Of a stretch of DNA of 64,000 bases, positions 1 to 13,521 are shown one piece after another. This DNA is from Neopestalotiopsis rosae (taxonomy: Eukaryota > Ascomycota > Sordariomycetes > Amphisphaeriales > Sporocadaceae). Under the pieces are notes generated by a model, which saw nothing but the letters and a program-made list of their open reading frames with translations, had not been told where the DNA came from and did no database searches. Position 1 is the first letter of the stretch. Each line of letters begins with the position of its first letter. The stretch is taken from the NCBI GenBank assembly GCA_023078685.1, contig JALGAS010000003.1, positions 868,001-932,000 of the forward strand, read 5' to 3'. Position numbers and translations under genes: made by a program.

Positions 1-1410
1 AACCCCAGAACATCCGAGAGTTCATCACCATCCCTTTATATGGACTTTGTGATACAGGATTTGTGTAGACAATCCAATGCTGGCAGACTACTCAGGCGGA
101 ATTGGATTAGGACGGCTGGTAGTCGACCGGTATGACGACTGAAGCAAGTCAATTCTACAGCAGCAAGACCTTTGAGCCGGGTCATTGAGGTGAGGCGACC
201 TGAAACATTACAGACATGACCGTATCAAGATCCGCCCAAAAGTCAAGGTCTAAGTGCTAACATCAATGCACATGTGGGCGGTCTCGTTGTTACAAGCTCA
301 CGTTCTCGCGCGATGCTGTCGAGAAACACATGAGATTATGGACCTGAAACCCAAGATGTCTACGAAAGCAACTTCAGTTTTCACTACTATTATAACCTTA
401 CACATTTGACGGCATCGCGCACCTCATCAAGCAGAGCCGATATATCGAAATTTTGACTGCTTATGGTGGTATGACCTTGATCCATGAGCCCGCAGATACG
501 AGAACAAGTGCCTTGTAAAAGTAGTCAACTTCCCGCGATGAATACTTACAATGTAAAATATCTTCGGAACTATTATGGCACTGAATGCCGTACTCATAGA
601 TTCTCATTGGCTGACGCTTCTGGATCTTGCTTCTGCTAAGCCCATAACGCAGCCTACCAAGCGAAACATGAAGGCGTACAATGCCGCTGTATTCTGGTGG
701 CGAAATGTCGACCTTCTGATGAGTCTGCAAAGTTGAATGTGAAATCAACCAATGAGAGCCCATAGTTTTTGCAAATGCAAGCAACGCCGGTATTCCCGGC
801 ATCACGACATACTTTCAAATGATGTTGTGCTGAGACACGGCAGCGGGGATGGCATGCCAAGCACTGAGACCAATGACCCGCTTTACCCCGGTCGCATTGC
901 AATGAGTGATCGGACATCTGCCGTGTGCTGACGACGACGACGGCGCCGAGGGATAATGTAAGTCCATGGCCGAACTAATACCGAGCCGCCTGAGGTTCCG
1001 TGGAATTTTGAGTGTCGCATTACTTTCACCTCTGTCAGCGCCCCGAAAGTTTGGCGATGATATGCCACTCTTTGAGTGCTGACGTCATTTGCGCCTTGCT
1101 CAAGCACTCAAAGGCACTCAACCCATACATTTACTCGTCCGCTCGCAGCTTTGGCTTGGCAGTAGTTTACTCGCACTAGCGATGGTGATAACTCAAATGC
1201 TCTGATCCATCGGCTTCATGCAAGGGAGGTTATGTACATTAATGGATCGGCCTTAACGGAGGTGTCGGACTTTGCAGGTCGCGCGCAGGTATAAATTTTG
1301 GGCGGCGGACGTCCCTCTGTGGCACATGTTTCTTATCATTGATTGTAAACAATTGTCCGACAAGAAGCTAGCTCAACAACTACACTCCTCAATATTTTTA
1401 CCAAGTCAGA
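1..1410. other. Intergenic region, no supported gene
   Basis: I see only short overlapping reading frames, none starting with a convincing ATG and none resembling a known family. A minus-strand frame around 654-917 is rich in Cys and His, but the spacing does not match a zinc finger I recognise. The last few hundred bases are probably the promoter and 5' leader of the SDR gene that starts at 1411. Confidence 0.6.
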
Positions 1411-2522
1411 ATGGCACACAGAGTTTTTCTCGTCACCGGCTGCTCAACGGGATTCGGCTCCCATCTCGTTCAAGAAGTAATTGACCAAGGAGATATCTGC
1501 GTCGCAACGGCACGAAATCCAGATCAGCTCAAGTTCAACAATACCTCTGACAAGGTGCGTAGTGATACCCGCAGTCTTTAACAGAACACCTTGGAGTCCG
1601 TGAACTAACCGCTGTGACACCGGCACAACAGAACTACCTGGCGCTCAAGTTGGACGTGACTAAGCAAGAAGACATTGAGAGCGCCTTTAGCCAGGCCCTC
1701 AAAAAGTTCAATCGCGGTACGTGCCAAATCTACGTACATGACAAGAAACCCCCAGGCTAACGGAACAGTGGACGTGGTGGTCAATAATGCGGGCTACGGC
1801 CTTGCGGGGCCTTTTGAGGAGCTCGACGAGCAACTAGCACGTACGCAAATGGAGGTCAACTTCTTTGGCCTCATGGCCGTCACCAAAAAGGCCATGAGCG
1901 TCATGCGCGAGCAGAAGCCGTCTGGGGGGCTGATCCAGCAGGTGACGTCCATCGGCGGCCAGACGGGCGTCCCGCTTTTTAGCATCTACTGTGCGAGCAA
2001 GTGGGCGGTGGAAGGCTTCACTGAGGCTTTGGTGAGTTGCGGCGCATGCCTGGTCTCCAGTCAACCTGCTTACACGAATGGAATTTTGCTGATGGTTTAT
2101 ACAGAGCAAAGAGGTCAAGCCAGAGTGGGGTATCAAGTTCACATGTGTTGAGCCGGGCGGCTTCAGGTACGCTCAAGTTTATCAAAGATGTAAATGCCAA
2201 GACTCACACGTTGTACAGGACGGACTGGGCTGGTCGGTCAATGAAGTTCCCAGAAAAGAGACACCCAGCCTACGATCATCTCGACGCAAAGGAGAAGATG
2301 GGCGCCCGCCATGGAACCCAAGCCGGAGACCCAAAGAAAGGCGGCAAGGCAATGTACCAGCTCGCCATCATGAAGGACCCGCCGCTGCGCATGGTGATTG
2401 GGAGCGATGCCTACTCCTCAATTCAGGGGAAATTGAAGACCTACGGTGAGCTCTACGGGAGACCGGATATGAAGAAGCTGGCTTATAGCACTGATGTGGA
2501 TGGGTGGAAGCAGCCAGAGTAA
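1411..2522 (+). CDS. Short-chain dehydrogenase/reductase (SDR), five exons
   Basis: This is a classical SDR that probably oxidises or reduces a small alcohol or ketone with NAD(P)H in the cytosol; the substrate cannot be told. Exons are 1411-1554, 1632-1716, 1769-2031, 2105-2166 and 2219-2522, which sum to 858 nt (285 aa), a normal length. The N-terminus reads VFLVTGCSTGFG, the TGxxxGxG cofactor motif. It is followed by DVVVNNAGYG (NNAG), the catalytic Ser in QVTSIGG and the YxxxK motif in YCASKWA. The C-terminal segment PGGFRTDWAGRSM is typical of the fungal subgroup annotated as oxidoreductase/retinol-dehydrogenase-like. The start is the first ATG in frame with the nucleotide-binding strand. 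The nearest neighbour is a convergent MFS permease, so co-regulation is not evident. Confidence 0.9.
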
Positions 2523-2675
2523 GGGCTTTGGGGAGATTTGACAATGCCATCTGCACGTTCCGAGAAAAGAACGATTGCAGTCTAGTCGATACGAATATCC
2601 CTAAAATTGTATCTTAGAGGACCTAGTCCTCTGTGAGGGATAATGAATAATGATGCAGCTCAATCTGCACTGAAC

Positions 2676-4618
2676 TCAGTGAGCAAACCTGAAGTCCAGC
2701 CTCTTGCTGCCTTGGTCGGTGGTATTCGCCAGATAATCGTCCTTTTGCTCGGCCGTCAATGCATTCCACTGCTTCTCCTTCTGCTTGTTTCTCCACATGT
2801 AGTAACCTTTCATGCCCAAGACAAAAACAATATTAAATGAAGTAATGGCGATTAGCACCTTGTTACCTCTCCGATAGCGAGGCGCATCGTCGGTACGATA
2901 GATCTAGAGAGATGGAATCATTAGCAGGCATTTCTATTTCAATGTACCACTTGAAGGGACCTACATTTGATGCAATAATATTGCTTGCCTGAACACACAT
3001 ATTGTAGAACGCGCTTCCCACCGTCCGCGTTCGCACTGTCCCAGCATTTCTAGAGGTGATGGCGACGAGGATCGCGTGTGTATAGGGATTGCCAATGAGT
3101 AAGGCGGACAGCGAGTACCAGGCCCACGGGCTGGCACTCGAGGAAAGGGTTTCCAGAGCAATAAGAAGTGGCAGCACCCATATCTGAGTGTTGAGGACGA
3201 CAAGAAACCTGTTATTGATCTTCTCGGAGTACCACGTCCAGAAGAGAAGCTGCAACAAGTAAAGGACGTAGGCAGGGATGGTCAATAGATTTGTTTGAAA
3301 AGTGTCAAAGCCAAGCGATTTGAGATTAAGCGTGATGTAGGCGGTTGTAGGAGTGACTCCAATGGACCATGTGAGGCCATAGAAGTAAATCGGCCATAGA
3401 TCATAATCCTTCATGGCCCGCCACAAGAGCTTTGGTGTCAAGCCTTGTCGATTGTGCATGACGCTCTGTTCCGATATTAGCACCAATAGAACATTGGAAA
3501 GAGTAATGGCAATGGTCTTACCTTTCCTGGGTCATCTCGGAGAACCCTGTTCACCATAATCTTCTCTTCCCTCTCTGTGAACCAGCCATCCTTGCCTCTG
3601 AACCAGCTGGCCGTTTCCGTCGGTGAAGGTGGTAGATATACCCACGACAGGATGCCAATAATGGCAGTGACTCCGCCCTCGAGCGCAAACATCCCGCGCC
3701 ATCCAGCCCAGCCCGAGATGCCGCGCATATGCAGGATACCGTACGCCAAGAACGCAGAGACGATGTTGGTCATGATGAAGCTGGACCAGAAAAAGGCCAG
3801 GCGCACCGGCAGCTCTTTGCCCTTGTAAAAGTAAGAGAGGTAGAGGACGACGTCTGGGATGAACCCGCCCTCGATGAGCCCCATGAGGGAGCGGGTCGCG
3901 TAAAAGGACGACTCGCCGCTCAGTCGGCTTTGGCTGCACGCAACGATGCTCCAACACACCATTTGGATCGGTATCCAGACATCCGGTCCGAGTTTCTTGC
4001 TAATCATTTGAGATGGCAACTCGGCACAGAGACTGGAGTCAGGTCAGCGCTTGAGCCCTGCGGAAGACATCTCCTTTCTATCTGCTTACAAGCTCAAGTA
4101 GAAGATGGTCTGGCCATAATTATATTGATTGGTCGTTAGTCCAAGGTCACTAAGCATATTGTCGGACAGTGCTTGGGTGATGTTGCCCCGATCGAGTTGG
4201 AGTGCGAAGAACATCAAGCAGCACCAAGAGCAGATTTTGAAATCAAGCTGCTGCCGCATTAACATACAGAGTCCGAGATTTGATCAAAAAGTTTCTCGGG
4301 GCTTAATGAGACTGTGAACCTCACCCTTCTAATCAACTGCTTCTCTTCTTGTTCCGACCATTGGAAGTTGGGGGCATATCGATGGAAGCCCTCGTACTTT
4401 TCATTTGGGGCATAAAAGTGCTCATTCCCTCCGCGAGCAAATGTGATCTCTTTGCTTTGGGAATCAGACTGAATAGACGTGGAGACGGATGTGGTGTTCT
4501 TCTCCCCGTCGGAAATAATGTCCTCTGGTGTGTTTGCCATTTTGTAGTCCAGAAGTCTCAAGATGGAGCGTGCGAATGATTTGTTCTTGCCCCAACGGAC
4601 GATGGGCGCGATTGACAT
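2676..4618 (-). CDS. MFS permease, Dal5/anion:cation symporter family
   Basis: This is a 12-TM major facilitator of the fungal allantoate/nicotinate/vitamin permease group, importing an organic anion at the plasma membrane; the substrate is unknown. Exons on the minus strand are 4618-4325, 4247-4090, 4032-3522, 3465-2965 and 2903-2676, giving 563 aa. A second in-frame ATG at 4540 (MANTPEDI) would give 537 aa and may be the true start, because the first 26 residues are basic and not typical. Family hallmarks are ALQLDRGNITQAL after TM1, the AELPSQMISKKLGPDVW loop, and SNIYRTDDAPRYRRGN across the last splice junction. That junction only makes sense with the donor gtaggt at 2964. It is divergent from the C2H2 regulator at 6448, with 1.8 kb between them, so a shared promoter is possible but not shown. 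Confidence 0.88.
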
Positions 4619-6447
4619 TTAATAGCACTTGATTGCCCCCCATGGAATCGCATCATAGCTCATGCGCGACCAAGGATTATTGCTTAGAGCGGATCTGACT
4701 TGCATATGGTTCACATAGAGGTTGCAAAGATCAAACCTATTTGGAAAGTATTTTACTATAAACCAATGTGTTGAGGTCAGGCTTCTGAGATGATGTGATT
4801 TGTGGCGCATATCTGCCGGACCAGGCAATGAGAGACTATACATTACAATTTCAAATAGCTTGCATCATTGCTTCTAGTGCTAGGAATCCGATAGCTGATA
4901 TTTTTCACGATCGAGTCCTTCAAGTGTGTATTTTTTTCAAAGTGGTCTTGAGTGAGGAGAAGAGCGTGCAGACTGTATGGTGCCATATCACGCCAAGACC
5001 AATTGGCCAATAACCGTGAGCCCAAGCATCAGATACCTTGATGTGCTGCGACCAACACCCCACCACAAACTGTAGATGTAGATAAAGATAGTGTCATGAG
5101 AGTGATAGAGATCCAACACAGTGGTTGCGCGATGTACGCCACCTGTTGCGATGTTTGTTCCGATTAGCCGCGAGTTGCGTATTACCAACGTTGTCATGCA
5201 CGGTCGACGCTGTACGGAAATGGAACGATATTTGCACCAGATCATGTGAACAGATTATGTGACAGACAGGCCTGCAGCGAAATTCATGTCCATAATGGGA
5301 GATCCCGTTAATATCAGAATCCAGCTCGAATACAATCCACCATGAAACCCCAAGTGCCGATAGCACTATAAATGTACATGAAGGTCTACCTTTTCAGGCT
5401 AGTAGTTATGCGGCTGAAATACCACCACTGTATACGACAGCTGAGGGCGCCCATAGTCTAAACAAGTACCTCTATGACTGAAATGTTCGATGGGAAGAAT
5501 TGGGTAAAGTTACATATTGGTTGCTGTAGTGTTAAATCCACAGAAGCGCAATAATGAAATGCTGTGATGTGATACCAAGCTGAGAGTCGACATCCCAATG
5601 GACAATTCATCAGGTAGCGATGCGGAGATTGACCTGATTCCATCCCTGTTGGTCCTTCACATGAACTTTCGTATTTGTTTCCAGTTATATCTCCAATTCA
5701 TGGATCGAAAGTCTGTTATGAAAGTAGAGAAACCAACCTGAAGTGTCGCAATTATCAGAAGAGACAGCTCCAAGTTGTAGCATAGGTACATACCTCCCAT
5801 CTACACTGACCAGTAGGTACGCATTTGCCCCACGATTTCGCCGTGTTAGCACCAAGTACCTACCCCAACGACCCGCCAGCTCTCCCGTCTCTTCCCCGCG
5901 TTACAATGTACCACCAAGTTCAAGTGCCTCTCGTGCTGCTTTAGGTTCTACGAGCTACTTTGTACGTACCTACTTTTACATAGATGTTTTCTGCCGCCTA
6001 GTCGCATAATTTTCTGATAGACGACCTGTTCACCTGCTAAGCGCACTACTGAGCTAGCGTCTAACTGCTAACACCGAGTACCTCTTTCTCCCCAATTGAT
6101 TGCCCTCAAGCCAAGCCTGGACTAAGATTTTCCCCACGAATTTACGAATCTCCGCCTCCTCCCGAGCACAGCTGAAAGGACGGGCCCCCGACACTCAATT
6201 GCACGCGTCGCATCACACCATCAATTCTCGTCGTTTGATGGAATTATCCCCACGCGCCGCCGCCAGCTCCCACACATCGATCCATCCATTTGCGCGGCGA
6301 TCCATACAGTGAGAGGCACGGAAGCGGAGCAGCAGTCAACGCTTCGGCACGCCGCACACTTCCCTCCTCCTCAGCCAGCCCACGCAACCAGCAACCAGCA
6401 ACCAGCTCCCCCACAGTCCACAGAGGAGATCCAGCCGCCGCCCCGAA
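4619..6447. other. Divergent intergenic region between permease and C2H2 regulator
   Basis: I support no gene here. All reading frames are under 100 codons and lack family resemblance. From about 5740 the plus strand becomes pyrimidine-rich with repeated C/T tracts, as in fungal promoters and 5' leaders, consistent with the leader of the regulator that starts at 6448. Confidence 0.55.
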
Positions 6448-9034
6448 ATGCCCTCGCCCCACGCCTCCGGAACTGGGTCCTCCAGGAGGCACAATTTCAC
6501 CTGTCGGATTTGTCACCGGTCTTACACAAAGTCGGAGCATTTACAGGTAAGATACATTCCCTTTGTCGTTCCTGGTGGACTTGACTTGTATATCCGTTGA
6601 GCTGATGTTTATCGTGCAGAGACATGAGAGAACCCGTGAGTTTATTTGATTGCACACCTAAACAAGCAGACCGTTGATCAACGGGTATATTATTTCATGA
6701 TGTGGAGCTGAAACTAGCGGCGTCCCCTCCCCTATAGATACTGGAGACCGGCCCTTTGCATGCTCAACATGTGGCCGCGCTTTTGCTCGTTCGGATTCTC
6801 TGACGCGCCATATGCGCATACATAACAAGTCGGACAACAGTCATCAGATTATTGTTGCCACAAACACCAACGAGACGGCCAGTCTGAGTGGTGGTAGCGA
6901 TGTGAACAATAATCCACCGGCCCCTCACCCCGACAATCGCCGCGTCTCCTCCGTGTCCCACATAGCTGCGGCGACATCCTCCAACGAGTACGCCTTTACC
7001 GCTCCCTTTTCAGACTTGGAGGCTGGTTTGGCGTGGCCAGATGCCGAACAGCTGTTCCAGACTATCATATCGTCTGACTGGAATTCCCTGACTCTGCCGC
7101 CAGAGACATGGACAGCGACGCATTCGGCCGCCGGCGTCGTTCCCGATGCTCAGATTGATCCCAGGCTGCAAGATGGTCATGTGAACTCGACCCAAAATGG
7201 AGAATCACACATGGCAATCCAGAGTCTAAGTAACATGATCACCAATGTGGTAAGCAACGGTCAGCAATTCATCAAACAGACAAGTCTAATATTTTGTCTA
7301 GTCGAGCCGTGTCACAAATGCCGTCGAGACATTACCTGACTTGAATCCGACCTTCTTGAATAACTGTCTCCAGACCTACTTCACCCGCTTCAATCCGACA
7401 TTCCCAGTCTTGCACAGACCGACTTTTGTGTTTAAGGAATGTTCGCCTAGTCTGTTGTTGAATGCTATTGCCCTGGGCTCCCTGTTCATTGGTACGGAAG
7501 ATGCCGTGTCAAAGGTTGGTACTGAGCCAAGTTCGTGGCTCGCAACGGTTTAAGCTGATCATGTTGGTTATAAATAAATAGGGCGAGGCTCTATGGCGCT
7601 TGGCCTACACTGCTGTATCAACATCGGTATGTCTTCAAGCCTCCATTTTGGATAAAACGTGTCTAACTGGTCGCAGTGGCAAAGTCTGATGGCACACCGA
7701 GGAGCCTATGATTCAAGAAGTGGATTTCAACTCGTCTTGACAGCACTTCTAGGCCAGACGTATGCGATGCTATCCAAGGTCAGTTGTTTCGCTTCCGTCG
7801 ACGATATCACGTGCTCAAGAATATGCAGAATGAGAGCCTACGAGTGACAAGTCAAGTATACCAGAGCTTGAGTTTCAACTGGGCAAGACATTGCGGCATG
7901 TTTGACGTGGACGGTGCTGCTCCTTTCAGTCTTCCGGATCCGACTGATCGGGAGGCCCTAGCCCGGAGCTGGAAGACATGGGTATCTAGAGAGCTACAGT
8001 CGCGTGCTCTTCTCGGACACTATATACTGGACGGTCAATTATGCTTCATGTCGGGCCAACCAACTTCTGTCGTACACACCACCAACCCGCTCATGATGTC
8101 GAGTAATTCTCGACTTTTTGACGCTCAAACGGCTGATGAATGGTTCTCTGAAATGAAAGTTGTGGCAGTCACTCCGACTTCTTTCCAGGATGTCTACGGC
8201 GCCCTCTTCCAACCACCAGCTCTGGACCCTGCCCTCGGAGGAAGCACACATCTGTGGAGTGTCCACTCACACATTGATCTCCGTGTGGTTCTCGAAGGCG
8301 TTCATGCGCTCATACGTGAAACGCAAGATCCGCTCTACGTTCCCACCATCTGGCGACCGCCGTCTTCATCCGACATTGGCAATGCCCTACTTCAGATTCG
8401 ACGTCACTTGGAAGCAGGATGGGCCCAAAACTCGGTAGAAAAGCTCGGCCTTCTCATGAAGTGGCATCTGTGCTGTCTAGATTCCGTGGTGAAGCTGACA
8501 GCTACAAGTAAAGACTTGTGTCGCCTCTATCAAATACCACAAACCTTGTTCCAGGTCGAGAATTCTCAACCGGCCCAGCCTTCGATGATGGAGTTCAATG
8601 TCGACTCTCCTGACGCAAAGCGCGCCCTACTCCATGCTACCGCCATTCAGGACATTGCTGCACAACTGCCTCTCAGTCAGGTCAATTCAATGTGGATGCC
8701 CATACCCATCTTTGCAGCAGCCATGGTCTCCATACTGTTTTGTCTCAATAGGGTGTCCACAGTTACAGTACCTTACACAATCGACTGGAGCGTCGTCCTG
8801 GATGTGGCGGATCCGCCACCTAATCACGATGACTACGAGGACAACGGACGGAGTAAGACCGAAATGTTCTTTGCCTCCAATATTCACACGCCAACATCGG
8901 CAATTGGTCTGGCGCGGAATCTGCGATATGAACTCAATTCCCTACAGACTATCATCCACGGATTATCTGTGCAATGGGGCGTGTGCATTGAATTGGAGCA
9001 AGTCATTCAGACTCTGAAAAGCCACTGTCCATGA
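6448..9034 (+). CDS. C2H2 zinc-finger transcription factor with fungal-specific regulatory domain
   Basis: This is a nuclear transcription factor with two adjacent C2H2 fingers at the N-terminus followed by a long fungal_trans-type domain. Exons are 6448-6546, 6620-6635, 6738-7249, 7302-7514, 7582-7626, 7677-7778 and 7829-9034; together 2193 nt, 730 aa. Finger 1 is C-x2-C-x12-H-x3-H beginning CRICHRSYTKSEHLQ, linked by TGDRPF to finger 2, CSTCGRAFARSDSLTRH. The 16-nt second exon encodes RHERT and the first base of the last His of finger 1. The middle part contains LNPTFLNNCLQTYFTRFNPT and FPVLHRPTF, and then SFNWARHCGMF, all typical of the fungal_trans domain. The intron at 7779-7828 is needed to keep this frame. 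Its neighbours are a divergent permease and, downstream, a quinone reductase; a regulatory link to them is only inference. Confidence 0.9.
6620..6635 (+). other. 16-nt microexon within the first zinc finger
   Basis: The exon is flanked by gcag and gtgagt and supplies the first zinc-binding His of finger 1 together with the residues up to the second. Without it the C2H2 pattern is broken, which supports the model. Confidence 0.8.
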
Positions 9035-9422
9035 TCTACTACCCCTTTTATATACTATTCTTCGACCAAAAAAAGCGATAGCAACAATCCGGCGAATTGC
9101 GAGCAAGTCCGACAAAAGGGACCAACAAATTGGTGGCCCGTCTCCACTTATCCGACTCCTATCTCACCGGCCCGGAGCTTATTTGAAATCCCGCCAACTT
9201 TAGAGGACGAATATTGGTTCTCAGCGTAGTAGACGAACGGACTTTACGGTCTTTTTTGTATTCAAGCTTATAAATCCCTAGAGAATAACACCTAAAATAC
9301 AAATTATTCGTGTAGTATATGATCCCGATGGGTACCGTAGTCTGTACTCATAGCTTATCACATTGTGACACATGGAGCCTTCCCACTTGAACATTATCCC
9401 TGAGTGATTTATTTATACGACA
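9035..9422. other. Intergenic space between regulator and quinone reductase
   Basis: The region is AT-rich with no reading frame of note. It presumably holds the 3' end of the regulator transcript and the promoter of the reductase at 9423; no distinct motif stands out. Confidence 0.5.
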
Positions 9423-10421
9423 ATGGAGGTTCCGTCTGCCATGTCCGCGATTGTTTTGGAAGAGCCAGGGGACGTTACTCGCCTGAATTGGCAAATAGAT
9501 GCCCCAGTGCCTCCTCTAAACCAGAATGAAGTCTTGATCCGCACTCATTATGCAGGCGTCAATTTCATGGACACGCATTTTCGCTCCGGCCGCTATCCCG
9601 CATCATGTCCCCTCATCCTCGGCGGCGAAGGGGCCGGTGTAGTAGCCGCGACTCACCCATCAGTGGAAGACCAATCCCTAAAGCCCGGTGACCGCGTGGC
9701 ATTTCTGGCCAAGGGCGGAGCGTACGCGCAGTACAGCGCCGTGTCGGCGGACCGCGTGGTGCGCGTACCGGAGCACGTATCCCTAGATGTTGCGGCAGCA
9801 TGTCTGGCGCAGGGCCTGACGGCCGTGACGCTGGCGCGCGAGGCGCACCGCGTCGCGCGCGGCGAGTGGGTCCTGGTCCACGGCGCGTCGGGCGGCGTGG
9901 GCTCGCTGCTGGTACAGATCTGCGCCGCCGCGGGGGCGCGCGTCCTGGCGACGGTGTCGTCCGCGGACAAGATGCGGGCGGTCCGGGATCACGGCGCCGA
10001 GCACGTCGTCGATACCGGCACCGAGGACTGGGTCGCGCGCGTCGGGGAGATCACGGGCGGCCACGGCGCCGACGCCATTTTCGACCCGATCGGGCGCGCG
10101 ACGTTTGACGGGGACCTGGAGGCCATTGCGAGGAAGGGAGATCTCGTCTGTTTTGGCAACGCGTCCGGGCCGATACCGCCGGTGGATGTGCTCAGGCTGG
10201 GCGGGAGCAAGAATATCAAGTTTTGCTACCCTACCGTGTTTGCCTATCTGAGCACACGGAGGGAGACGCAGGGCTATGCCGACGAGCTGTTTGAGATGAT
10301 ACGCACGGGAGTCGTCAAGGTGGATGGGTATAAGCTCTACCCGCTGCAGAGTGTGGGCACAGCTCATGAGGAATTGGAGGGGCGGAAGGCTGGCGGCAAG
10401 ATTGTGCTCGAGATACCTTGA
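9423..10421 (+). CDS. NADPH:quinone oxidoreductase (zeta-crystallin-like MDR protein)
   Basis: This is a single-exon gene of 332 aa, the usual size for the quinone oxidoreductase branch of the medium-chain dehydrogenase superfamily, which reduces quinones or alkenals with NADPH in the cytosol. The N-terminal GroES-like part carries AGVNFMDTHFRSGRYP, the family signature around the substrate site. The Rossmann part carries VHGASGGVGSLLVQICAAAG (about residues 156-175), the cofactor-binding loop. No structural or catalytic zinc ligands are evident, as expected for this branch. GC content rises sharply from about 9640 through the Rossmann region, mostly at third positions, so long antisense frames appear there. 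It lies directly upstream of, and co-oriented with, a phenol-hydroxylase-like flavoprotein, so a role in disposing of quinones formed from aromatics is plausible but inferred. Confidence 0.92.
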   Translation: MEVPSAMSAIVLEEPGDVTRLNWQIDAPVPPLNQNEVLIRTHYAGVNFMDTHFRSGRYPASCPLILGGEGAGVVAATHPSVEDQSLKPGDRVAFLAKGGAYAQYSAVSADRVVRVPEHVSLDVAAACLAQGLTAVTLAREAHRVARGEWVLVHGASGGVGSLLVQICAAAGARVLATVSSADKMRAVRDHGAEHVVDTGTEDWVARVGEITGGHGADAIFDPIGRATFDGDLEAIARKGDLVCFGNASGPIPPVDVLRLGGSKNIKFCYPTVFAYLSTRRETQGYADELFEMIRTGVVKVDGYKLYPLQSVGTAHEELEGRKAGGKIVLEIP

Positions 10422-10824
10422 AATTATGACTACAGATATTATCTCATAGTAGAGTATACATGTTTTACCATGGCTTGCCTTGTAACTTTGGTCAGTATCC
10501 ACTATGAGACAAGATACATGTTCTCTTAGGTCTCTACTCCAAAATAAGTGTATACTCTCCCCACGACCCACCATCACTATCATACCTCGTCGGTGGAGAG
10601 TGCGGGGAGTCGTGGGGACTGTGGAACAGAGAGGAGTGTGGGGAAGACAATTATAAGGAGGTGAGTGACGGAGCTTACGGCTGGCCATGATGATACCAGT
10701 CAGGCTTGCCAGCTCACAAGAGAAGAAACCCGTGATCACTGACATTTACTTGATAAGACAAACTGAAACTTCAGCTCAAGAACCTCAACAAAGATAAGTA
10801 GAAGACAAGCATCCGGAGGAGAAA
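10422..10824. promoter_or_regulatory. Promoter of the FAD monooxygenase with clustered CreA-type sites
   Basis: Between 10559 and 10643 there are five matches to SYGGRG, the consensus of the carbon-catabolite repressor CreA/Cre1. They are GTGGGG on the minus strand at 10559-10564 and, on the plus strand, GTGGAG at 10593, GCGGGG at 10602, GTGGGG at 10612 and GTGGGG at 10638. Two of them sit in a 10-bp inverted repeat (arms 10558-10567 and 10609-10618). Position and density suggest glucose repression of the downstream gene; this is inference from the motif only. Confidence 0.45.
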
Positions 10825-13192
<2,368 letters not shown>

Positions 13193-13521
13193 AGCGACAC
13201 CCTTCAAGATGGTTATCCTTCGTAAATATATGTATAGAAAGCCGTCAAGTGGTTGAGGCCTACCCGTAGATCTGTCGGTCTCGCATAACTCAGCAGCCGA
13301 TAAATGCCACTAGAGCAGCAATAGCAGAGACGCCCGTTTCAAAGTGTAAAATAAATTGTGATTATCGTCGCTAGTCATTGGTATATAAAAGTTTGAATAG
13401 ACAAGTACGGCTCTAAATCAATGTACGCTGCGTAATAAAGCAAATATATCGTCATGAGCAAGGGGAGTATATGTACAATCGCCCTCTTGGATCACGGCGT
13501 TCGTGAATGACCACCTCCCTC
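13193..13521. other. Convergent 3' region
   Basis: This is a short AT-rich stretch between two convergent genes, presumably holding both 3' UTRs. There is no reading frame or repeat of note beyond the hairpin at its left edge. Confidence 0.5.

Noticed and set aside
654..917. Cys/His-rich minus-strand frame suggesting a zinc protein
   Set aside because: Cys spacing fits no zinc-finger class and an alternative frame overlaps it fully.
9783..10745. 320-codon minus-strand ORF opposite the quinone reductase
   Set aside because: It is a shadow of high third-position GC in the real gene; the sequence is Arg/Ala-rich and has no domain.
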